Of a stretch of 64,000 nt of DNA, positions 58,701 to 64,000 are shown one piece after another. A program made the translations under genes and the position numbers. The notes beneath the pieces are model-generated. The model did no database searches. It was given only the letters and a program-made list of their open reading frames with translations, and was not told where the DNA came from. Every line of letters begins with the position of its first letter. The first letter of the stretch is position 1. The DNA comes from Hirundichthys speculiger (lineage: Eukaryota; Chordata; Actinopteri; Beloniformes; Exocoetidae), in NCBI GenBank assembly GCA_018398805.1, contig JAGFBZ010002154.1:1-64000 (forward strand). The letters run 5' to 3'.

Positions 58701-58800
58701 TCAAGACAAAATTGGGTTTGCTGCTTTCCTGGAGAGACACATCGCTCACCTCCAACAGGAGCACCAGCAGCAGACAGGCTGAAGTCCAAGTGGACCTCAT
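40393..58800 (-). CDS. sts: Steroid sulfatase-like arylsulfatase (frame broken twice as written)
   Basis: ER-membrane enzyme family that hydrolyses 3-beta-hydroxysteroid sulfates. Nine coding exons on the - strand: 58800-58643, 56583-56461, 54968-54846, 51752-51341, 49355-49219, 43703-43566, 42717-42557, 42311-42190 and 40745-40393. About 574 codons, against 583 in human STS. Visible: a signal peptide ([18 protein letters not shown]), the metal-binding DD of DDLGIGD (37-38), the formylglycine motif CTPSR (Cys at about 77), KWHLG, two hydrophobic membrane segments in exon 4, VHTAMF, SDQGAH, and Lys of [26 protein letters not shown] favours STS over other arylsulfatases. Single extra bases in exon 2 and exon 7 shift the frame, and intron 2 has a GC donor. 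Either sequence error or recent inactivation. Convergent with pnpla4. Confidence 0.9.
41275..41775. repeat. Degenerate A/T-rich tandem repeat in sts intron 8
   Basis: Variants of an AATTTTTACAAAAAAAGT(C/T)AC-like unit recur roughly every 30-40 bases. Conservation between units is poor, so this is an old minisatellite or low-complexity tract. Confidence 0.55.
42190..42311 (-). CDS. sts: sts coding exon 8
   Basis: 122 bases after acceptor TGGTTTTAG, ending at donor GTAAGT. It encodes [20 protein letters not shown] and then [18 protein letters not shown], very close to human STS. Intact frame. Confidence 0.92.
42557..42717 (-). CDS. sts: sts coding exon 7, with +1 frame break
   Basis: The first part reads [20 protein letters not shown] and carries the active-site Lys. 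The second part, [20 protein letters not shown], lies in the next frame. The change falls at a run of five C on the - strand (42646-42650), where four would keep the frame and give exactly the human spacing. Read literally, a stop follows within 12 codons. The donor is GTCAGT. The acceptor is a tandem CAGCAG, so the exon could start at 42717 or 42714. Confidence 0.85.
43566..43703 (-). CDS. sts: sts coding exon 6
   Basis: 138 bases. It encodes [20 protein letters not shown], then DQGAHLEEV with the metal-binding Asp and the next His region. The usual HGGSNGIYKG reads [10 protein letters not shown] here, two changes in a conserved loop. Acceptor CTTTTCTCAG, donor GTACAG. Confidence 0.92.
44437..45251. 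mobile_element. hAT MITE in sts intron 6
   Basis: Ends TAGGAATGGTACGGTTACTG and the reverse complement of TAGGGATGTAACGATATGAA, with flanking CTCTAGAC and CTCTCAAC (44429-44436, 45252-45259; 6 of 8 match). It is 815 bp with no transposase. A similar terminus fragment (GGGGCATGCCACGATTCACT on the - strand) lies at 45500-45590. Confidence 0.7.
46738..47216. mobile_element. Unclassified DNA element, copy A (inserted in the RTE)
   Basis: The left end GGTGAATTCCAATTCCTTCC is the inverse of the right end (reverse complement GGACCAATTCCAATTCCTCC), followed on both sides by AACCCTCAA repeats. The interior shares GGTTTGAGGGCTGTATCGCC and AATAAAGATATAAATGTTAA-type stretches with copy B. About 479 bp. 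The target duplication is unclear. Confidence 0.65.
47366..48213. mobile_element. Unclassified DNA element, copy B, with GC-rich insert
   Basis: Same ends and flanking motifs as copy A, but about 848 bp because of extra sequence at about 47690-47945. This insert holds a 44-52 bp inverted repeat (47751-47794 with 47889-47940) and an 18-bp tandem repeat CCCGGTCCCGTCAGCGGT at 47835-47880. No transposase frame. Confidence 0.65.
49219..49355 (-). CDS. sts: sts coding exon 5
   Basis: 137 bases after acceptor TGTGTCTGCAG. It encodes [20 protein letters not shown], with the active-site His of VHTA, then [18 protein letters not shown]. The donor is GTGAGT. Intact frame. Confidence 0.92.
49458..49832 (+). 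mobile_element. hAT MITE, copy 2 of three, perfect 8-bp target duplication (sts intron 4)
   Basis: CAGCCATTCCCAAACTTCAA ... TTTGGGAATCACTG flanked by TCCTTCAG on both sides (49450-49457, 49833-49840). Contains the family motif GGCCCACCAGGGGGCCGCAG. Confidence 0.88.
49885..50252 (+). mobile_element. MITE with long inverted ends, copy 1 of 2
   Basis: GTCATGGAAAAAATTATTAG at the left and its inverse at the right begin inverted arms of about 60 bp (GACCACC...TTCTTGTTCATTTTAAT). TA-type flanks suggest a Tc1/mariner MITE. A second copy lies inverted at 62886-63250. Confidence 0.7.
50332..50520. mobile_element. Tiny hAT-type MITE (189 bp) with G7 runs and perfect 8-bp duplication
   Basis: Ends CAGAGTGCAAATTA and the reverse complement of CATAGTGCGAATTA. 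ATTACAAC flanks both sides exactly (50324-50331, 50521-50528). The interior has a roughly 60-bp unit repeated twice (GATGACAAAAATGACAATTT followed by TTTAGGGGGGTCGA) and several runs of six to eight G or C. Confidence 0.8.
51341..51752 (-). CDS. sts: sts coding exon 4 (active-site Lys/His and membrane hairpin)
   Basis: 412 bases after acceptor TTGTCTCCAG. It encodes [10 protein letters not shown], then [18 protein letters not shown]. Two hydrophobic segments follow ([17 protein letters not shown] and [20 protein letters not shown]), matching the pair of membrane helices that anchors human STS in the ER. The exon then runs to [15 protein letters not shown]. The donor is GTGTGT. Intact frame. 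Confidence 0.95.
51983..52807. mobile_element. DNA element with GGGTCCCGATC... inverted ends (sts intron 3)
   Basis: GGTCCCGATCTTACACC at about 51984 is inverted at the right end (TGTACGATCGGGGCC ending about 52806). Subterminal GCTACC(T/C)GC motifs occur in both halves. No transposase and no clear target duplication. Harbinger-like in style, but unproven. Confidence 0.5.
52808..54845. other. sts intron 3, remaining part
   Basis: No exon or delimited repeat recognised. AT-rich, with one T run near 54187. Confidence 0.5.
54846..54968 (-). CDS. sts: sts coding exon 3
   Basis: 123 bases after acceptor CCTCTCCGCCAG. It encodes [20 protein letters not shown] and then [19 protein letters not shown], aligning residue for residue with human [20 protein letters not shown]. 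The donor GTGAGG splits a Gly codon. Intact frame. Confidence 0.93.
55559..55929 (+). mobile_element. Non-autonomous Helitron-like element (sts intron 2)
   Basis: It begins TCTGTCTGTCTG and ends CTAG, inserted exactly between A (55558) and T (55930), as Helitrons do. A terminal hairpin with arms CACTTGG (55891-55897) and CCAAGTG (55914-55920) lies five bases before the CTAG end. 371 bp, no coding capacity. Confidence 0.75.
55930..56460. other. sts intron 2, remaining part
   Basis: No feature recognised between the Helitron-like element and exon 2. The intron's donor end at 56460-56459 reads GC rather than GT. Confidence 0.5.
56461..56583 (-). CDS. sts: sts coding exon 2 (formylglycine Cys), with +1 frame break and GC donor
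   Basis: After acceptor GATTCGCAG the exon reads [10 protein letters not shown]. It then continues in the next frame as [20 protein letters not shown] and [10 protein letters not shown]. The change is at AAA on the - strand (56554-56552), where two A would keep the frame. CTPSR is the sulfatase signature whose Cys becomes formylglycine. Splicing to exon 3 in the conserved phase needs the donor TCAG/GCCAGT, a GC donor whose third base also departs from the usual GCAAGT. Confidence 0.88.
56584..58642. other. sts intron 1 within the coding part
   Basis: GT-AG intron. The 131-codon + strand frame at 57016-57411 has no domain, no splice context and poor composition, and I regard it as chance. No delimited transposon seen. 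Confidence 0.5.
58643..58800 (-). CDS. sts: sts coding exon 1 (signal peptide and metal-binding Asp pair)
   Basis: 158 coding bases. The start ATG at 58800-58798 lies 17 bases after a clear acceptor (GTTCTTTCCAG, exon start 58817), so a non-coding exon is upstream. It encodes a hydrophobic signal peptide, then [20 protein letters not shown] and YGNKTM. The donor is GTAAAG. Confidence 0.94.
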
Positions 58801-59599
58801 GTTGTCAGACAGACACACTGGAAAGAACAGAGATGATCGTTTCACATCTAACAGTTCACTTCAGGCCTAATGGAAATGTCGATGGTGACTGAAAAGTAGC
58901 TTTTTCATATTTTGGTAAATATACTAGGGTAGTCTGGGAACACCATCCATAACTGCAGGTTCATTAAACACATAAGTACTGGATTTCATCATTGTTTTTG
59001 ACATAGGATCACTTATACTTCACAAATGAAATGAAATCTTCTCTTTTAACTCCAGTGTAGTTCTTCAACAACTTAGAATATCAAGCACTAAATATATGTT
59101 TTACATTAAAATATTGTTTACAAGTTTTACAAGAAACATTTCAGAATAAGACAAAACCATAATTAGATACCTTTATTTTGAAAAATTATTTCTTAGTCAT
59201 TAACATTTTATGGAGCAATTAATGGTCAAAGATCTTTTCTAATACCTTTTACCTTTATCTAGAGTCTAATGTAATGTATATAAACATTCTTATCTATTTA
59301 TCTGATTTTATTTTTTGCTATTACCACTCATTTTTTGCTATTACTACTCTTCCAGTGTTTCATGAGGAAACCTCTCCTACTTTACTAACACTAAAACATA
59401 ATGCAGCAGCTCAACAGTTATTTACTGACAGTGACTTATATGAACTATCATTTCACGCGTCTGTGGGGCAAATGCTTTCCTTTACCTGACTGTTGTTTTA
59501 AAACATGTTCAACCCTCGCGGTTGAGAAGCAGGAAGTGGTTCAAAACAACCGCAGGCATTTTACTGTAGCGCTTCGGCGTTACCCAAACGTCCCTTATT

Positions 59600-59790
59600 T
59601 TCACTTACCAACAGGTTTGTCATTTAAAATACGACTTCACATTGTTTAAACTCCACTGATCAATGAGTCTGAATTTGTGTTTCGCGATACGTCAAGTTTC
59701 AGGATGATAAAGAGACTAACCTTCGTACCAGACCACTACTTCCTGTACGGAGTTTCAAAATAAAACTTCACGAACGTTTATAAAGGAAAT
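59600..59790 (-). promoter_or_regulatory. Candidate sts 5' non-coding exon and promoter region
   Basis: On the - strand two possible donors precede the exon-1 acceptor: ACGAAG/GTTAGT (exon end 59721) and GTTG/GTAAGT (exon end 59609). An ETS-like ACAGGAAGT lies at 59738-59746. The transcription start cannot be placed from sequence. Confidence 0.3.
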
Positions 59791-62497
59791 ATATACGAGG
59801 CTGGGAGGTTTTATGCCTCTTTAATAAAATATATTTAATTACTTTTTGATATGTTCCTAAAGGTGCAGCCAAATATAGCACCATGTAGACTTTCAATATG
59901 CCACTGGTCCTTAAGTCCTCCGTAGTCCCACCTAACCAAGCACCAGCATCCCCACTTCCAGGTGGAAGCCAACCCATAAGTATGATCACAATAAATTAGA
60001 ATAGAAGTAGAAAGTAAGTAACCACTAGGCGCTGGCTCCAAAACAGAGCAAATCTGATTTTCATGTTAAAATGTCCTACAAAAAAAAAAAATAATAATAA
60101 TAATAAAAAAAAATGAAACAAAAATAAAAATTACTGCCTGGCACATAAAAACTGCATTGGTTTCTAGATTTTTACAGTCATGACATGGTGTGATTTTTTT
60201 TTGTAACACATCAGGTAAATGTATATAAAGCTACAAATGTGTTTATAATTGAGGGTGTCATCACTTGATTGCCGGCTGGCATAGCCAGTGGCTAGCTGTC
60301 ATCACTTTAGCTCAGGGATGCTGCAGCTCCTGTCCTAGAGGACCGCTGTCCTGCAAGTCTTTGATGTTTCCCTGCTTCAGCACACCTGATTCAAATGAAT
60401 GGCTCATTAACTGACTTGTGCAGACCTGGATGATAAGCTGATGATGATCCATAGCGTTTTTTTAAATTGAACAGTTGTTGAGATTGCTGAGTAAAATGGC
60501 AAGCGCTTGGCTTGCTTAACGGTTGATAGGAAAAGGGTGCAGAACTAGAGCAAAAATAAAGTCGCGGGGGTGCTGTGATTAGGGAGGGAGCGTTTGTTAC
60601 AGGACATATTAATTAGCATAGTGAGTTAACATAAGCTATGCCAGCCAAGTGCAAAATTGGTAACTGTAACTGCACTAAGGTGGGCGTGTTCCTGGCGGCT
60701 TCAGGTCCATCATTTTGCAACATGGTGCTGCCCAGTACCAGTAAAAATAGGCTTCAAGATCATTCTTCGTTAAACTATAGGTGACATCATAGAGAGTTTG
60801 CCCAGTTCTTTTTATACAGTCTACAGTCCCACCAAGTTAGAATGATTCATGAAGAAGCACAACACAGCCAAAAACCATCTATAAGATTGAGATAGTTTAT
60901 CATGCTGGAGTTTTGTGTCATTATGCTTCCTTTTGTGGTTAAATTATTTTTGATTGATTTTTGTACATCATTCTTGCTATCTTGTCCAGTTTTGAGTTAT
61001 TTGAGTTTTGTGTCACATTTTATCGATTATTTTGGTAATGTCTTACATTTTTTAAAACATTATATGACTTTATTTAGCAAATTTTGTGTTATATTTTGCT
61101 TACTTTGCATCATTTTGTCTCTACTGATGTCTTGTTTGAGTTGCTTTGTGTCTTTCTCTAAGATATGTACCATACTGATGAGAAAACCAGAGGTCACTTT
61201 ATTCCTGATTACATCACTGCCAATTCTGGGTTAATTCTGTAATTTAATTCTGCAAACATACTGAAAATTATTTATGCAAGAAAGCTCTCTGGTTCTTTGT
61301 TGAATCCATAGAGAAAAAAAAATCCTGATACCTGTAAGAAACCCAGGCAACATCTTTAGTGTTATTTTTACTGAGCTATAGAACTGTCAGCACCTTTCCT
61401 CCAGATAACGCTCTCATTTGGGTGTAATCTGCCCTACTTTTGGCTCGGTACAGCTGAGCTACAGCGCAGGCGAATATCCGTGGTCCCAACATAACCTAAT
61501 GAAAAACTGCACATGTGAGTCACACTGGGGACAAACATTTTTGGCTGGAATGGAGTCATTCGATGATTAGCTGCATGTTGTTTCACTGACAGTCGGTCAG
61601 ATAAAAAGGTAGTAGGTAATAAGATATTAATGACCTAAATATTCCAGGTTTCAGTTCTGCAACGAAAAGAAAGAAAGAAAGAAAGCCAAAAGTATATATT
61701 TTTTATGTTGCAGAAAAGAAAGATATTAAAAGTTGAGGTCATTAACATATGACCAAAATAACATAAAATGAAAAATCTATGAGCTGCACATTTCTAAGAT
61801 CATCTTTGCAGGGCTTAAATGCAAAATACTGTTCTTCCCCATGGCAACGCTGACCAATGGTACTTAGAGCTTACGGTGCACATAATACACATTAAAGGAT
61901 ACACTTGGTTACAGCGTTATTCATCTGCCACAAACCCAGTCGCCAAGTATACAAAATGTGGATTTTGTATCCTTGATGGTTGGATGAGTCACATCCCCGT
62001 TGGGTGATGAGGTGTTGGTGATTCACATCCCTGCAGCTTTCTGCGGCTCCCGCTGGGAAAAGCTCTTAAAACCACAGCTTTCTCGTCTGTGTTTTCTCCT
62101 TATGAGATTTCTTCAAATACTGCGTTATTGCCATCGCCGACACGCAGGGTAGAAAACACCACACATGTACCTCCTGCAGGTCGGCTTGTTGAACATCTAA
62201 TGGGACTTGAGGCATGAAATGCCTGCTGATCCGTTTAAGGCTGGTGGACTTCAAACTGTAACCAAATGTTACAGGTATGGTAAACATGATCTTGATTTTA
62301 TTGTTTTTTTTAATGTATTTATATATTTATGACTTGTGATCAAAAACCAACATACACTGAACAGAGATGTCAAAGGCAGCTTTCTGATTTTCAAATGCTT
62401 GACGATGCACAGCTCTTGGACCTTTTTGGACCATCTTGACACCATTGATGGTGCTGAAGTGGTATTAAAGCCATATCAGGACCGACCTTTCTATCAG
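59791..62497. other. DNA upstream of sts, mostly unrecognised
   Basis: 60312-60470 resembles a dispersed fish repeat (GCAGCTCCTGTCCTAGAGGA; CACACCTGATTCAAATGAAT) and is probably a truncated hAT MITE. There is an (ATA)n/A-rich run near 60078-60112 and a (GAAA)n run near 61664-61684. No exon is supported; the 110-codon frame 60902-61234 is a low-complexity Phe/Leu-rich chance frame. Confidence 0.45.
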
Positions 62498-62867
62498 CCA
62501 TTCCCAAACTTTAGAATACCAAGGCCCAATTTGAAATGTGAAAAATCATCACGGCCCATCCAAACCTTTAATCACAACTGTGACCAGCATACAGGACCAG
62601 AAGCTATGTTCCGATTATTAATGTGAGGGGTCAACAAATGAGGTGAAACTTGACAGTTGAATAACACTTAACTGGTTTGTTTTATTACCTCTTAATGTTT
62701 TTTTAAACCATGTTATGAATATTTTACAGTAATTAAAAACATATCTAAAAAAAAATATCAAGGATCTAAAACATATTTAATTTTAATGACCTGTCACGGC
62801 CCACCTGCAGTACCACGACGGCCCCCCACCAGGGGGCCGCAGACCACACTTTGGGAATCACCGCTCT
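62498..62867 (+). mobile_element. hAT MITE, copy 3 of three
   Basis: CAGCCATTCCCAAACTTTAG ... TTTGGGAATCACCG, closely similar throughout to 49458-49832, including the GGCCC...CCAGGGGGCCGCAG segment. The target duplication is not clear at this copy. Confidence 0.75.
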
Positions 62868-62885
62868 AGCGCACCCCTTTAATGT

Positions 62886-63250
62886 ACATTCATGTAAAAA
62901 ATTATTAGACCACCCTTGTTTTCTTCAGTTTCTTGTTCATTTTAATGCCTGGTACAACTAAAGGTACATTTGTTTGGACAAACATAACGATAACCACAAA
63001 GATTGCTCATAAGAGTTTTATTTAAGAGCTGATATCTTACCATTTTCCATGGTTTTCTTGATTATAACCTAAATCACTTCAGTTTTTACATCAATAGCTA
63101 TGGCGTTGTACTGCCAAAAACACTGCTTTTATGCATTCAGTGTTTTTTTTCTTTTCTGTCTGTTTTAGTCACATGATGACGTTTAGTGGTACCAGGTATT
63201 AAAATGAACAAGAAAGTGAAGAAAAAATGGTGGTCTAATAATTTTGTAGA
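62886..63250 (-). mobile_element. MITE with long inverted ends, copy 2 of 2
   Basis: Nearly the same sequence as 49885-50252 but inverted, with the AAATTATTAGACCACC arms at both ends. It follows a hAT MITE of the same family as at 49458, and the pair hAT MITE plus this element occurs together at both places. Confidence 0.7.
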
Positions 63251-64000
63251 GAACCACATTTCACAAAAGACACACATCGTAGTCTTTATCTCATTTTCCC
63301 TCAGTATTTCCATCAGATGTACTTTCAAAGTACATGTTACCTAAGTTATATGTTACTGGAGCCAACTAAATAAAAATGTAATTAAGACCTTGAAATAACC
63401 CAATACATGTCATGTATCCCATTGAGAGGTTTTATCTAAGATAAAATAACATTCGATAATCCTGTATTTTTTTCCCACAATGGAGAAATTTATAGTTAAA
63501 GCAACGGGAAAGGGCACACAGTACGCACGTATTGAAAAGATATAGTATAATAGTCGGACTAACAAAAACATTATGAACAGAACAATTCAGATCCAAGAAA
63601 TATTTACACAAAAATGTTTATAGGTGACAAAAAAAGTACTTTATTATTACAATTAACATTTTTGTGTAAATATTCCTTTTGCAGAAAGTTTGCTGAAATT
63701 CTATCCTCAGTTTTTAAAAAATAATCCAAAGACATAAATCACAAAAACACCAAAAGGTCAGCAGTTTAATGATTGATCAATCTTAATATGAAAAAGTGTC
63801 GGTATTGTTATCAGTATCAGTGATACTGGCCCTGTATTTACTTGGTATCGGATCGATACCAAAGTTCCCAGTATCGCCCAGCTCTACTAAAAACGTCCTG
63901 TTTATGTCACGTAGATTGGTCCTGTCAAGTGAAGAAATTTGCTTTCAAAATAAAATGCTTTTTCCACTTGACTAAACTAATAAAACGCAAGGATCGGCGC
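63251..64000. other. Unrecognised DNA with a hAT-like terminus
   Basis: 63780-63890 contains TGGTATCGGATCGATACC and, on the - strand, AGAGCTGGGCGATACTGGGA, resembling one end of a fish hAT MITE. The partner end is not found. The rest is unrecognised. Confidence 0.35.

Noticed and set aside
60902..61234. 110-codon Phe/Leu/Ser-rich + strand frame resembling a membrane protein
   Set aside because: T-rich low-complexity DNA yields hydrophobic peptides by chance; no homology or gene context.

Overview
The window looks like teleost fish nuclear DNA. It is AT-rich and intron-rich, and it is packed with DNA transposons and LINEs of types common in ray-finned fish: hAT, Tc1/mariner, PIF/Harbinger-like, TTAA-target elements, Helitron-like, RTE, and L2/Rex-like LINEs. 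Intergenic and intronic DNA dominate. There are no prokaryotic gene features, no CRISPR array and no rRNA.

Two protein-coding genes can be assembled exon by exon. On the + strand, pnpla4 (patatin-like phospholipase 4) has six coding exons between 22257 and 32154. They splice in frame into 253 codons, which is the length I recall for human PNPLA4. On the - strand, a steroid sulfatase-like gene (sts) has nine coding exons from 58800 down to 40393, about 574 codons. The two genes are convergent, tail to tail. STS and PNPLA4 have the same arrangement on human Xp22.31, so this is a conserved block. Both encoded proteins act on lipid or steroid substrates, but nothing in the sequence shows that they work together.

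pnpla4 looks intact. sts keeps every catalytic motif of the family, but as written it carries two single-base homopolymer excesses that break the frame, in exon 2 (56552-56554) and exon 7 (42646-42650). It also has a non-canonical GC splice donor after exon 2. This is either uncorrected sequence error or recent decay; I cannot decide which from the window.

Layout. 1-21000 has no recognisable host gene. It holds an inverted-repeat composite with a decayed acidic reading frame (1384-3183), a TTAA-flanked element with very long terminal repeats and a nested second transposon (3780-6124), a Harbinger-like element (8024-9460), an RTE retroelement fragment (9470-11185), a TTAA MITE (13383-13778), a LINE 3' end (15530-16003), a MADF-domain remnant (16210-16629) and a hAT element that contains a LINE insertion (18995-20391). 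21030-32790 is pnpla4. Its introns hold a LINE, a solo LTR split by a hAT that itself holds a SINE, a small hAT and Tc1 relics. 32800-39600 is the intergenic interval between the two 3' ends, with hATs, a foldback palindrome, a 34-base C run and an L2-like LINE. 39600-59800 is sts with transposon-filled introns, including a Helitron-like element and an RTE copy broken twice by the same unclassified element. 59800-64000 is upstream DNA with repeats.

I see no clear new biological system. The most interesting material is the set of precisely delimited nested transposon insertions, the unclassified element family at 46738-48213, the foldback composite at 1384-3183, the unexplained GC-rich block at 34330-35340 and the broken sts frame.
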